Made by a program: the position numbers and the translations under genes
Shown here: positions 32,433-40,515 of the stretch, one piece after another
How positions within the stretch are numbered: the first letter of the stretch is position 1
How the letters are laid out: each line of letters begins with the position of its first letter
The notes under the pieces: generated by a model
Database searches by the model: none
Seen by the model: the letters and a program-made list of their open reading frames with translations, nothing else
What the model was told of the DNA's origin: nothing
Origin: an uncultured Nocardiaceae bacterium
Lineage (GTDB): Bacteria; Actinomycetota; Actinomycetes; Mycobacteriales; Mycobacteriaceae
NCBI GenBank assembly: GCA_936936565.1
Contig: CAKZIX010000150.1
Location: 1-48,077, forward strand
DNA length: 48,077 nt
Direction of reading: 5' to 3'

Positions 32433-33041
32433 GTGGCCGAGTACACACTCCCGGATCTGGACTACGACTACGGCGCATTGGAGCCGCACATCTCCGGTCA
32501 GATCATGGAGCTGCATCACTCCAAGCATCACGCTGCCTATGTGGCGGGCGCCAACACCGCGATCGCGAAGCTGGCCGAAGCCCGTGAGAACCCCGACACC
32601 CTGCCCGCGATCGTGAACCTGCACGAGAAGAACCTCGCGTTCCACCTCGGCGGGCACACCAACCACTCGATCTTCTGGAAGAACCTGTCGCCCAACGGTG
32701 GTGACAAGCCGGAGGGTGAGCTCGCCGCCGCGATCGACGACGCGTTCGGCAGCTTCGACAAGTTCCAGGCGCACTTCAACGCCAACGCCAACGCCATTCA
32801 GGGCAGCGGCTGGTCCATCCTGGCCTACGACCACATCGGCCAGCAGCTCATCATCGTGCAGCTCTACGACCAGCAGGGCAACATCCCGCTCGGGATCACC
32901 CCGCTGCTGCTGCTCGACATGTGGGAGCACGCCTTCTACCTGCAGTACAAGAATGTGAAGGCCGACTACGTGAAGGCCTTCTGGAACGTCGTCAACTGGG
33001 CCGACGTGGCCGCGCGGTTCGCCACCGCCACCGGCAAGTAG
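32433..33041 (+). CDS. sodA: Superoxide dismutase, Fe/Mn family
   Basis: A 202-residue SOD. The metal ligands are His28 (MELHHSKHHAAY), His78 (GGHTNHSIFW), Asp162 and His166 (LLLLDMWEHAFYL). GSGWSILAYD and YKNVKADYVKAFWNVVNW are standard family segments. It converts superoxide to hydrogen peroxide and oxygen. No signal peptide is present, as in M. tuberculosis SodA, which is exported by SecA2. Fe or Mn preference cannot be fixed from sequence. The start is GTG 32433, with AAGGA six bases upstream; the longer open frame starts in the promoter. Confidence 0.97.
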   Translation: MAEYTLPDLDYDYGALEPHISGQIMELHHSKHHAAYVAGANTAIAKLAEARENPDTLPAIVNLHEKNLAFHLGGHTNHSIFWKNLSPNGGDKPEGELAAAIDDAFGSFDKFQAHFNANANAIQGSGWSILAYDHIGQQLIIVQLYDQQGNIPLGITPLLLLDMWEHAFYLQYKNVKADYVKAFWNVVNWADVAARFATATGK

Positions 33042-33056
33042 GTCCGGATCTCCCAG

Positions 33057-33082
33057 CGCCGCCGGCCGCATGGTCGGCGGCG
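33057..33082 (+). terminator. Hairpin terminator after sodA
   Basis: CGCCGCC and GGCGGCG form a 7-bp G/C stem 16 bases after the sodA stop, followed by TTGCC. There is no long T-tract. Confidence 0.5.
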
Positions 33083-33210
33083 TTGCCGTGCCCGGGGCCG
33101 GTGCCGGGCGGCCTGGCAGCCGATACAGGTCGCTGCTAGCACCGCGGCGTCGGGTGCGCTGGCAGCCGGACGATCTTGTGTGCCAGGCCGGCTTTTGGGC
33201 ACATTGGTGC

Positions 33211-33732
33211 ATGAGTGATTTCGTGGGAATAGCGCCGTTCGTGGGGGCCGGCGCACTGCGCGGTTTCGTCATCACCGGTCGCTGGCCGGAATCCACCAAG
33301 GAGTGGGCACAGCTGCTCGTGCTCGCGGTCCGGGTTGCGACGATGCCCGGACTGCTCACCACGTCGACGGTGTTCGGCGCCCGCGAAGAGCTGCCCGACA
33401 ATCCCGTGCCCGGCACCGTCGGGCTGGTGGTCGCGGAGGGACCGGTGCTCGGCGCGCAGGCGGTGTCGCCGGGCCGGTTCGCCGCACAGATCCCGCCCGC
33501 GCTGCTGATGCTGCATCCGCCGTCGGAAACCCGGCCCTCGCTGCCCGAATGTGCGGGCGCCGCGTCGGGCACATTGCTGCTGCCGGGGGTGCCGCATCTG
33601 GGCCTGGAACACCGTGCGGCATGGGTCGAGGCGGAGTCCGACGGCACGGTGACGTCGCTGGTCAGCCGGGTCGGCGTGAACCCGATCAGCGACCCCGACA
33701 CCGCGATTTTGGCCATGCTGCTGGCCGCGTGA
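33211..33732 (+). CDS. Conserved hypothetical protein (Rv3847-like by position and size)
   Basis: A 173-residue protein with no recognisable catalytic motif. It starts SDFVGIAPFVGAGALRGFVITGRWPESTKEWAQLL and alternates hydrophobic strands and short helices (GTVGLVVAEGPVLGA, LEHRAAWVEAESDGTV). Its position directly after sodA and its size match Rv3847 in M. tuberculosis, a conserved protein of unknown function, though I can compare only from memory. ATG at 33211 is preferred to upstream GTG codons because the earlier reading covers the hairpin region. No membrane segments are strong enough to call. Confidence 0.75.
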   Translation: MSDFVGIAPFVGAGALRGFVITGRWPESTKEWAQLLVLAVRVATMPGLLTTSTVFGAREELPDNPVPGTVGLVVAEGPVLGAQAVSPGRFAAQIPPALLMLHPPSETRPSLPECAGAASGTLLLPGVPHLGLEHRAAWVEAESDGTVTSLVSRVGVNPISDPDTAILAMLLAA

Positions 33733-33779
33733 GGGCGCCCGAACAATCCGCACTCGGTTGCCCAAACTTATTGTGCGAG

Positions 33780-33808
33780 TTGCGTTTTCGCGATATCGGT
33801 CCTATCGT
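33780..33808 (+). promoter_or_regulatory. Promoter of the Mn riboswitch / GDT1 transcript
   Basis: TTGCGT (33780-33785) and TATCGT (33803-33808) are 17 bases apart. The predicted start near 33815 falls right at the first base of the riboswitch. Confidence 0.55.
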
Positions 33809-33814
33809 TGAGGA

Positions 33815-33943
33815 CAGCGAAGGGGAGTAGCCCCCAAACGCGGAGTGTCGACATACTGGTTCCACACACGTGGAACCCGGCCCCGCGGCCTCGGATTCGA
33901 GGTGGGCGAGACCTTCGGTCATTCGACGACCGAGGAGTCCGCT
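33815..33943 (+). promoter_or_regulatory. yybP-ykoY manganese riboswitch
   Basis: The leader has both conserved parts of the yybP-ykoY aptamer: AAGGGGAGTAGC (33820-33831), with the central ACATACTGG, and GGGCGAGACCTT (33904-33915). This RNA senses Mn2+. Just after the aptamer, CCTTCGGTC can pair with GACCGAGG, which holds part of the GAGGAG ribosome site (33932-33937), so control of translation is likely. The next gene, a GDT1/UPF0016 protein, is a known riboswitch target class. Confidence 0.88.
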
Positions 33944-34645
33944 GTGTTCGCTGCATTGCTCATGAGTTTCGGGGTGGTTTTTCTCGCCGAGCTCGGCGAC
34001 AAGTCCCAACTCATGGCCCTGACGTTCACGTTGCGCTACCGCTGGTGGGTCGTGCTCGCCGGCATCTTCACCGCGGCTCTGTCGGTGCATCTGCTGTCCG
34101 CCGGAATCGGCCATCTGCTGGGCGGCGCGCTGGACACCGGCATCGTCACGCTGGTCGGCGGCGTCGTCTTCGTGTTGTTCGGGCTGTGGACGCTGCGCGA
34201 GTCGCCCGATGCCGAGACCGACGGCCCGACACCACGGGCCCTGGCGGCGCCGGCGTTCTTCGCCGTGGCCGGCACCTTCGTGCTCGCCGAACTCGGCGAC
34301 AAGACGATGCTCGCCACCGTCACGCTGTCGACGGACAACAACTGGCTCGGCGTCTGGATCGGCTCCACCCTCGGCATGGTCGTTGCCGATGCGCTCGCGA
34401 TCGGCGTCGGCGCACTGGCCGGACACCATCTGCCCAAGCGGGCGATCGCGTTGGTCGGGGCCACGCTGTTCCTGGTGTTCGGGCTCACCATGCTCTCGGT
34501 GCACATCGTCGCCGCGCTCGTCGTGGCGATCGCCATCACCACCGTGTGGATACTGCACACGCGCGAAACCGCGGTTTCGCCGCCCGCAGACGCTAGCGTG
34601 GCCGGCGATGACCGCGCCATCGCCACCACCCGGACCACTGTTTGA
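33944..34645 (+). CDS. GDT1/TMEM165 (UPF0016) family Mn2+/Ca2+ transporter
   Basis: A 233-residue membrane protein with six or seven helices and two copies of the family motif E-x-G-D-K-S/T: ELGDKSQL at residues 16-23 and ELGDKTML near 115-122. The acidic residues of both line the cation path. UPF0016 proteins export Mn2+ in bacteria. The GTG at 33944 is chosen because it follows GAGGAG by six bases and places the first motif where the family has it. An earlier ATG at 33845 lies inside the riboswitch. The charged C-terminal tail (about 25 residues) is likely cytoplasmic. Confidence 0.92.
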   Translation: MFAALLMSFGVVFLAELGDKSQLMALTFTLRYRWWVVLAGIFTAALSVHLLSAGIGHLLGGALDTGIVTLVGGVVFVLFGLWTLRESPDAETDGPTPRALAAPAFFAVAGTFVLAELGDKTMLATVTLSTDNNWLGVWIGSTLGMVVADALAIGVGALAGHHLPKRAIALVGATLFLVFGLTMLSVHIVAALVVAIAITTVWILHTRETAVSPPADASVAGDDRAIATTRTTV

Positions 34646-34781
34646 CGCGATGAACGACTCCATCCAGCGGCTCGCCGTCACCGTCGAATGGCTGGAGCCG
34701 CAGGGCTGGGACCTGGTGAACTTCTTCGACAGCTCGGTGCCCGGCGCCGGCGGCGTCAGCGCGGTACTGCGAAGACGCTGA
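34608..34781 (+). CDS. Possible small protein after the Mn transporter
   Basis: A 57-codon frame starting inside the end of the transporter gene. Pro-rich start, then DSIQRLAVTVEWLEPQGWDLVNFFDSS, an amphipathic and Trp-containing stretch that reads like real protein. A second ATG at 34650 would give 43 residues. The end overlaps the convergent DUF1444-like gene by 26 bases. No family is known. Third-position GC is high, but so is chance GC here, so this is only a candidate. Confidence 0.4.
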   Translation: MTAPSPPPGPLFDAMNDSIQRLAVTVEWLEPQGWDLVNFFDSSVPGAGGVSAVLRRR

Positions 34782-37146
34782 AGTCCGGCTGCTCGCCCGC
34801 GCCGAGCCGGGTAACGGCGAGGCTTCGTAGGTGGTTGAGCACCCAGGGGTTCGGCCACCGCTGGGCGGCGTAGCGCAGCGGCCGCAGATCGGGAATCGGT
34901 TCCAGACCCGCAATGTCGACCACATCGTCGAATCGCACGAAAAAGGCGCCCGATTCGTCCGCGAACATGACGTAGTCGGCGCGCGGCAGCATCCACGCGT
35001 GCTGGTCGGGCCACACCGCGACCGTCGTGCGGTGGTCGCCGAGGATCTGGAACGAGGCCGGCGCCGACGGTGCATCATCGGCGAGCAACTCGTCCAGCCA
35101 TTGGCGCTGGCGACCGTACTCCCGCTGGGCCAGCACCGCCGCTGCTTCCGGTTGGTCGACGACGACGACCCCGCCGGACGCGTCGACAGTGAACCCCAGC
35201 GGCGACACCGGCCGCGCGGCGCCCAGATACCGTTCGACGCATTCGTTGCGGTAGCTGTGCAGCCGGTTCGGATCGGTGTCGCCGGTCTGAATCAGCGTGC
35301 GGAGGTCGGGCATGAACACCAGCGGTCGCGGACCCAGCGTTGCCAGCCCGCCCGGCACCAGCAAGCGCGCGGACGCGCTGTAGTCGTTGTCGAACTCGAC
35401 CACCAGCAGGTGCCGCTCGGTCGGCTCGTCCAGACTCGGCTCGCCGTCGTCGGCAGCCGCGCCGGCGTAGTTGCCGACGGGCCGTGCGTAGCGCTGCAGA
35501 TTCTCCCGGGCGATGTCGAACGCCTCCGCTGCCGAACATTCCCACTCGGCGAGGTGGTGGTCCATCACCGCCCCGGGCACCGGCTCGCCGTCGAGGACGA
35601 GAACCTCGTCTACGAACGGAAATGCCTCGCGGGCAACCCATTCGGTACCCATGGGGTCGGTCGACGGCCGCAATATCGAACGCAGCAGCGGGCGCGCCTG
35701 CGGCCACGGAATCGATTCCGCCATCGGCACGTCCACCGAGTCCATCGGCTCGTCCGATTCGGCGTGCACGTCGGCGAGGACCGCCCGTTCCCGCAGTCGC
35801 TGCAGGGTCGAGGACGCCGGCCATTCGACAGCCAGGTAGCGGACGGGGTGCAGGTCCGGGACCGGCCGCAGTCCGGCGATCTCGACGACGTCGTCGAAGG
35901 GCACGACGAACGTCTCCTCCTGCGAGACCAACACGACGGTGTCCGCGCGCGGGAGCATCCAGGAGCGTCCGGTCATCCAGATCGCAGCGGTGGTCGTGCC
36001 GTCGCCACCGATGCCGAACGGCGCGGGTTCCGGCGCCTGCGGGTCCTCCGGATCGCCGAGTCGGCTGCGCTGGCATTCGTATTCGGTCTCGGCCAGCGTG
36101 GCGGCAGCCTCGGGATGCTCGAGCACCACCACGGCACCGGAGTCGTCGACCGTGAATGCCAAGGGCGACACCGGCCGCGCGGCGATCTGGTAACTCGCCT
36201 GGATTTCGCGCTGCCGCTCCGCAATCACGTCCGGTCCAGCGTCGAAAAGGATCTCGAGGGTGTACGTGTCGGGTACGAATGCGACTGGACGCGGCCCCAG
36301 CGAGGCCAGCCAGCCGGGCACCAGAATCATGGCCGACTGCATGCCGCCGCTTTCGAGCCGCAGGCCGCCCACCGATTCCGGGAGCGACGACCGCGGCGGC
36401 GGATCGAGGTTGCCACGGCCGACGGCGAAAGCCTCCTCGGCAGAGACGTTCCAGCGCACCAGATGTTCGGGTCCGATCGCATGCGCGATCTCGGACTCGT
36501 CGAAGACGACCAGCACCTCGTCGACGAACGGGAACACCTCGCGCGCAACCGACTCGCCGCGGGCCCGGTCGGTGCACCGGCGCAACACCGTCCGAATCGT
36601 CGTCCGCGCCTGGTCCCATGGCATGAACTCCGCCGGTCCGTCCCCCGCCAGCCCCGCGAGGTAGCGGGCGATCACGTTGTCCACGCCGCCAGGCGATTTC
36701 GTCTGACATTTGATGTAGAGGTCCTGCAGCGGCAGCACCCCGCCGCTGGACAGCTCGAGCGAAAAACTCGTCGGGTCGAACCGCGCCCCCGTCTCGCCGA
36801 TGTTGCGGAAGCCCTGCACTACCCGCTCGACGAACGCGTCCAGCACCTCGCCCGAAGCACCGTCCGGCAGCGGCAATCCGGCCCGGCCCGGCCGTGTCAG
36901 CGGCTCGTGGTGCCCGGAATCGGCGTCGGGCGCCTGGCTACCGCCGCCGTCGAGAAAGCCGGCGACGACCGCAGCCGCTCGATCGGCAGGCAATCCGCGC
37001 CAGCGTTCGTACAACGCACGGACGTCGAGATGTTCGCCTTGCGGATACACGACACTGAACCTGTCGCGGTCGAAGCGGGCCTGAATTCCCTGGTCACGCA
37101 GATGCCGGAGCACCTGCACCATGAACTGCTCCTGGTCGCTCTGCAT
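34756..37146 (-). CDS. Large protein with duplicated DUF1444-like modules
   Basis: A 796-residue soluble protein. Two short N-terminal modules (about 8-65 and 100-165) each end with the D/E-L-Y pattern seen at the start of DUF1444/YtpQ proteins (LDVRALYERWRGL; LPLQDLYIKCQTK). Two long modules follow (about 180-450 and 480-750), with the matching segments EVFPFVDEVLVV/EAFPFVDEVLVL, VRWNVSAEEAF/AEWECSAAEAF and ARPVSPLAFTVDDSG/ARPVSPLGFTVDASG, each ending in FDDVVEIAGL/FDDVVDIAGL. The shared segments show an internal duplication. Function is unknown. The start is ATG 37146. It is last in the operon, 55 bases after the patatin gene. Confidence 0.8.
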   Translation of the reverse strand: MQSDQEQFMVQVLRHLRDQGIQARFDRDRFSVVYPQGEHLDVRALYERWRGLPADRAAAVVAGFLDGGGSQAPDADSGHHEPLTRPGRAGLPLPDGASGEVLDAFVERVVQGFRNIGETGARFDPTSFSLELSSGGVLPLQDLYIKCQTKSPGGVDNVIARYLAGLAGDGPAEFMPWDQARTTIRTVLRRCTDRARGESVAREVFPFVDEVLVVFDESEIAHAIGPEHLVRWNVSAEEAFAVGRGNLDPPPRSSLPESVGGLRLESGGMQSAMILVPGWLASLGPRPVAFVPDTYTLEILFDAGPDVIAERQREIQASYQIAARPVSPLAFTVDDSGAVVVLEHPEAAATLAETEYECQRSRLGDPEDPQAPEPAPFGIGGDGTTTAAIWMTGRSWMLPRADTVVLVSQEETFVVPFDDVVEIAGLRPVPDLHPVRYLAVEWPASSTLQRLRERAVLADVHAESDEPMDSVDVPMAESIPWPQARPLLRSILRPSTDPMGTEWVAREAFPFVDEVLVLDGEPVPGAVMDHHLAEWECSAAEAFDIARENLQRYARPVGNYAGAAADDGEPSLDEPTERHLLVVEFDNDYSASARLLVPGGLATLGPRPLVFMPDLRTLIQTGDTDPNRLHSYRNECVERYLGAARPVSPLGFTVDASGGVVVVDQPEAAAVLAQREYGRQRQWLDELLADDAPSAPASFQILGDHRTTVAVWPDQHAWMLPRADYVMFADESGAFFVRFDDVVDIAGLEPIPDLRPLRYAAQRWPNPWVLNHLRSLAVTRLGAGEQPDFSVFAVPR

Positions 37147-37201
37147 GCCCGACAACCTAGCGCCTGCGACCCGTGCACCGAGCCCCCACAACTGCCGTGT
37201 T

Positions 37202-38824
37202 TCAGCCCGAACGCTTCGCCCGCCAGATCCGGGACCGGATCGTCGCACGTGGCGGTTGCGGCGCCGCCTCGAGCAACTCCTGGACATCCGGCAGACGCTT
37301 GGCATGGGCTTTCGGATGCTTCCGGGGCGCCAACTCCGTGTCCCACCACACCGGCTCGAGCATGCGCGCCACGAACGGCACGGTGCGCTCCGCCGACGCC
37401 GCGCCCCAGCCCATCGCACGATCGATGAGCGCGGGCGGCGGCGCCAGCGACGTCGCGGCCAGCGTCGGGCTGAACTTGACGACCCGATCCGCGTACGGCG
37501 CGTTGCGGACCATCTGCAGTGCCACCGCCTGAGTGATCGGCTGCAGCCAGAGATGACGCGGATTCCATTGCGGGTGCAGGCAATCCCACGCCACGACACA
37601 CACGTTGCGGGTACCCAGCCGACCGTCGCGCACCCGCTTGTAGGCCAGCTCGGCGGGCACGTTGCTGGCCGCGCCGCCATCGACGAGGGCGGCCACGTCC
37701 TTGTCGGCAAGCAACTGGTCCAGCAGCGGCCACATCTGCGGATCGCGCGATTCATGGTGCAGCACACCGGGAACCGAAGCCGAAAAGCTCACCGCATCCA
37801 CGACGTTCAACTGTTCGGTGAGCGGATCACCGCCCAGCACAATCGGTTTCACCACCCGTGAGTCGATGAAGGCACCGACCTGCCACATTCGGGCCGCGAT
37901 GAACGCGGCCGCGCCGGGCTTCTTGCCGGGCAATGCGCGCAACCCGAGCGAGGCGAGCTCGGTGCGACGAAACCGCGACGGCAACCGGTCGAACGATTGC
38001 CTGCGCACCCCGGCAACCACCACCTCGAACGGAATTGCCGTGTCCTGCAAGCGCATCGGAGTACCGTCGGCGAACCGGAACACCGGATCGGCGAACGCGT
38101 CGAACCGCAGCGCGAACACCCCTGGCATCCCGTGACGCCGGCGCCGCGATTCCGGGCCGAGCACCGAACCGTAGCGAACTGTCTTGGACCATTCGATGTA
38201 GTCGGCGATCGGCACCGGCAACGCGCGCGAGGTGACGCTGCCGACGATCGAACCGAACGAATTGGCGACGATCAGCGCCGGCACCAGACCCGCGGCGAGC
38301 ATGGCCTGCATGCCGCCGAGGTACACATAACCCGAGCCTCCGCCCCCGCCCAGCACGCACACCAACGACTTGTAGCCCACCTCCGCGTCCAGCTCCGCAC
38401 GCGAAAATTCGTTGCCCGGCAACGCCTCTCGCGTCTCTTCGAGCAGCGTCTGCAGTGAACCCGCGATCGCGCGGCCCGCCTCGAGCCGCGCGCGGCCGCC
38501 GCGCAGCTCACGCAACGGCCCGTGCAGCGCACCCACGACCCGCTCACGCAATTGCGTGAGGTCCACCTGCACGTCGCCGCGTCCGCGCTTGCCCAACGCG
38601 GCCCCCGGCTCGAACGTCGTCAGCCGGGCAAAACTGAGCAGGTAGCGAAGCCGGCGAAACTCCTCCGGGGACAACACATCCGGCGCCTCCAGATCGGCGC
38701 GCACCAGCGCCGCCTCCATGTGCTGCAACGCGAGCACCGGATCGCGGTGGACCAGGCCGACGTCCTCCGGCGCCTCGACGAGGTCGTGTACCGGTTCCTC
38801 GACGATGTCTGGCTCAGCGGTCAC
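37202..38824 (-). CDS. Patatin-like phospholipase domain protein with variant elbow
   Basis: A 540-residue protein. The first 145 residues are helical and charged. The patatin core begins with the oxyanion loop VLGGGGGSGYVYLGG and has a nucleophile elbow written ANSFGSIVGS, where the usual GxSxG has lost its first Gly. Farther on, VDGGAASNVPA supplies the Asp-Gly-Gly motif of the Ser-Asp dyad. Both catalytic residues are therefore present, so lipid acyl hydrolase activity is plausible. The GTG start overlaps the TGA of the upstream repeat-rich gene (GTGA). No signal peptide is present, so it should act at the inner face of the membrane. Confidence 0.87.
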   Translation of the reverse strand: MTAEPDIVEEPVHDLVEAPEDVGLVHRDPVLALQHMEAALVRADLEAPDVLSPEEFRRLRYLLSFARLTTFEPGAALGKRGRGDVQVDLTQLRERVVGALHGPLRELRGGRARLEAGRAIAGSLQTLLEETREALPGNEFSRAELDAEVGYKSLVCVLGGGGGSGYVYLGGMQAMLAAGLVPALIVANSFGSIVGSVTSRALPVPIADYIEWSKTVRYGSVLGPESRRRRHGMPGVFALRFDAFADPVFRFADGTPMRLQDTAIPFEVVVAGVRRQSFDRLPSRFRRTELASLGLRALPGKKPGAAAFIAARMWQVGAFIDSRVVKPIVLGGDPLTEQLNVVDAVSFSASVPGVLHHESRDPQMWPLLDQLLADKDVAALVDGGAASNVPAELAYKRVRDGRLGTRNVCVVAWDCLHPQWNPRHLWLQPITQAVALQMVRNAPYADRVVKFSPTLAATSLAPPPALIDRAMGWGAASAERTVPFVARMLEPVWWDTELAPRKHPKAHAKRLPDVQELLEAAPQPPRATIRSRIWRAKRSG

Positions 38825-40515
38825 GCGCGATCCTCCGGGGAGTCGTTGTCTGCCACGGCAGCTGTGCGCCGCGGAGCGGGGTCGGTGGTCGAGGGTTGCA
38901 GGTACGGCACGGAGCCGGCCGGCGAACTGTCGTCGGTTGCGTCCGGCCGGTCGGAATCGGCCGCCGCAGGTGCAGGCGAACCGGCTGCCGCGGGTGCAGG
39001 CGAAACGGCCGCGCCCGCCGGCGGCGATTCCGGAACGCCGCCCGTCGTTTCGCGCGGAATCCTGTGCGCCGCTTCGGTGGGAGTGTGCACGACGTCCGGA
39101 GTATGCCCGGTCTCGATGGACGCAGCACTCGCCCCTTCCGGTGCGGAAGACGTCGATGCAGCGAGGGTCGACTCCGCGCCCGGAAGGTCGGTGGTCTCCC
39201 CCGGCTCTGACGCCGCACCCGAAGAACTCATCGAATCATCCTGCGTCGACTCCACCCCCGAAGCCTCGGTGGTCTCGTCCGGCGCAGACCCCGCACCCGA
39301 AGAACTCACCGAATCACCGTCCGTCGACTCCACCCCCGAAGCGGCGGTGGTCTCGCCCGGCGCAGACCCCGCACCCGACGGGCTTTCCGATTCCACGCGT
39401 GTCGACGCCACGCCCGAAGTTCCGGTGACCTGCCCCTGAGCAGACGCCGTCTCCGGCCCCTGGGACGAGCGGTCGGTATCCGCCCGCGGCGAGTCCACCT
39501 GCAGACGATCGGTCGGACCCTCCCGCCCCGGGGCTGCCGCCGAAGCCGCCGGCGAAGACTCCACTGTTGGACGGCCCCGCTTGCCCGGCGCGCGAGAACC
39601 GGTTTCCGACCGTCCGCGCGGGCCTGCGTTTCGAGCACGGGAGCGACCATCCGCTCCGGTGTTCGGAGACTCCACACGATCTCGCCCGCGGGTGCGCGGC
39701 GCCGCGGGCGAATCGTCGGCACCGCGCGGAACCGATTCACTATTCGGCTTCTCCGGCCCCCGACGCGACCTCGCCGGCACCGACTCCCGGCCGGACATGC
39801 CCGGCACCGACTCACGACCCGACTTGCCCGGCAACGACTCCGGACTCGACTTACCCGGCGCCGACTCACGACCCGACTTACCCGGCAACGACTCCGGACC
39901 CGACTTACCCGGCAACGACTCCCGACCCGACTTACCCGCCGACGACTCCCGACCCGACTTGACCGGCTCCGAGCCAGATTTAGCCGTCAACGCTTCCCGG
40001 CCCGACTTACGCGGCAACGACTCCTGCGACGGAGCGGGCGCGGCGACCGGTCTGCGCGGCACCCGGGTGGAGGTGACCCGCGTCGACGGCGGGTCGGCCG
40101 AGGGCGGTTCCGGACGTTTGCCGCGGGCGAGGGCGTCGCCGATCGCCCGGTTGGCCGTCGAGATGGCGCGGTACACGCCCGCGGCGGTCTCGTCGTGAAT
40201 GCCGCGGATCACCCGGCTCGGCACTCGCGTGGCCGGAATCGCCTCGAGGATGCCGAACGGGATCGCCGCAATCGCTTGATGCGTCGTCTGCACCACGCTG
40301 GTGCCCAGATCAACTGCGGTGGTTGTGGTTTCGACGGCTTCGCCGAACTGCGCGAGATTGCGCGCGACACGCTGGCGTTCGACGGTGAGGGCGGTGAGCC
40401 GATCTGCTGCGGCGGTCAGTTTGGCGGTGTCGCGCCGCGCCGCGCGCAGCTCCCACCACGCCGCCGCGGTGCCGAGCACGCACACGATGGCAAGGCCGAG
40501 CTCAAGCGCCGACAT
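38821..40515 (-). CDS. Membrane-anchored protein with long repetitive disordered tail
   Basis: A 564-residue protein. Residues 1-22 are a single hydrophobic helix (ALELGLAIVCVLGTAAAWW). A helical, coiled-coil-like section follows to about 135 (AADRLTALTVERQRVARNLAQF, then GILEAIPATRVPSRVIRGIHDET). The remaining 430 residues are disordered. One part is a nine-residue repeat around GRESLPGKS, six or more copies. A second part is an acidic repeat of about 25 residues (SSGAGSAPDETTEASGVES), three copies. The two differ sharply in charge. It overlaps the upstream small membrane gene by 14 bases and the patatin gene by four. No family is recognised. Confidence 0.72.
   Translation of the reverse strand: MSALELGLAIVCVLGTAAAWWELRAARRDTAKLTAAADRLTALTVERQRVARNLAQFGEAVETTTTAVDLGTSVVQTTHQAIAAIPFGILEAIPATRVPSRVIRGIHDETAAGVYRAISTANRAIGDALARGKRPEPPSADPPSTRVTSTRVPRRPVAAPAPSQESLPRKSGREALTAKSGSEPVKSGRESSAGKSGRESLPGKSGPESLPGKSGRESAPGKSSPESLPGKSGRESVPGMSGRESVPARSRRGPEKPNSESVPRGADDSPAAPRTRGRDRVESPNTGADGRSRARNAGPRGRSETGSRAPGKRGRPTVESSPAASAAAPGREGPTDRLQVDSPRADTDRSSQGPETASAQGQVTGTSGVASTRVESESPSGAGSAPGETTAASGVESTDGDSVSSSGAGSAPDETTEASGVESTQDDSMSSSGAASEPGETTDLPGAESTLAASTSSAPEGASAASIETGHTPDVVHTPTEAAHRIPRETTGGVPESPPAGAAVSPAPAAAGSPAPAAADSDRPDATDDSSPAGSVPYLQPSTTDPAPRRTAAVADNDSPEDRA
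39215..39440 (-). repeat. Tandem ~75-bp coding repeat (acidic tail), 3 copies
   Basis: Within the membrane-anchored protein, three units of about 25 codons recur with few changes: Ser/Gly-rich, then Glu-Thr-Thr and SGVES. The repetition is visible at nucleotide level as copies of a segment reading cacccgaagaactca or close to it on the plus strand. Confidence 0.7.
39790..40020 (-). repeat. Tandem 27-bp coding repeat (KSGRESLPG), 6+ copies
   Basis: Imperfect 27-base units encode GRESLPGKS with swaps (GPESLPGKS, GRESAPGKS, SPESLPGKS, GRESVPGMS). The array is basic and Ser-rich, and probably expands and contracts by slippage. Copy number is easily mis-assembled. Confidence 0.8.

Noticed and set aside
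33845..33943. N-terminal 33-residue extension of the GDT1 protein
   Set aside because: It would be encoded by the riboswitch aptamer itself; GTG 33944 has a good ribosome site and the family start position.
34831..37428. 865-codon plus-strand frame
   Set aside because: Antisense of the DUF1444-like gene; no coherent hydrophobic pattern or motif.
39790..40020. CRISPR-like array
   Set aside because: The repeats are contiguous 27-base coding units without spacers, in frame with a long protein, and no cas gene is near.
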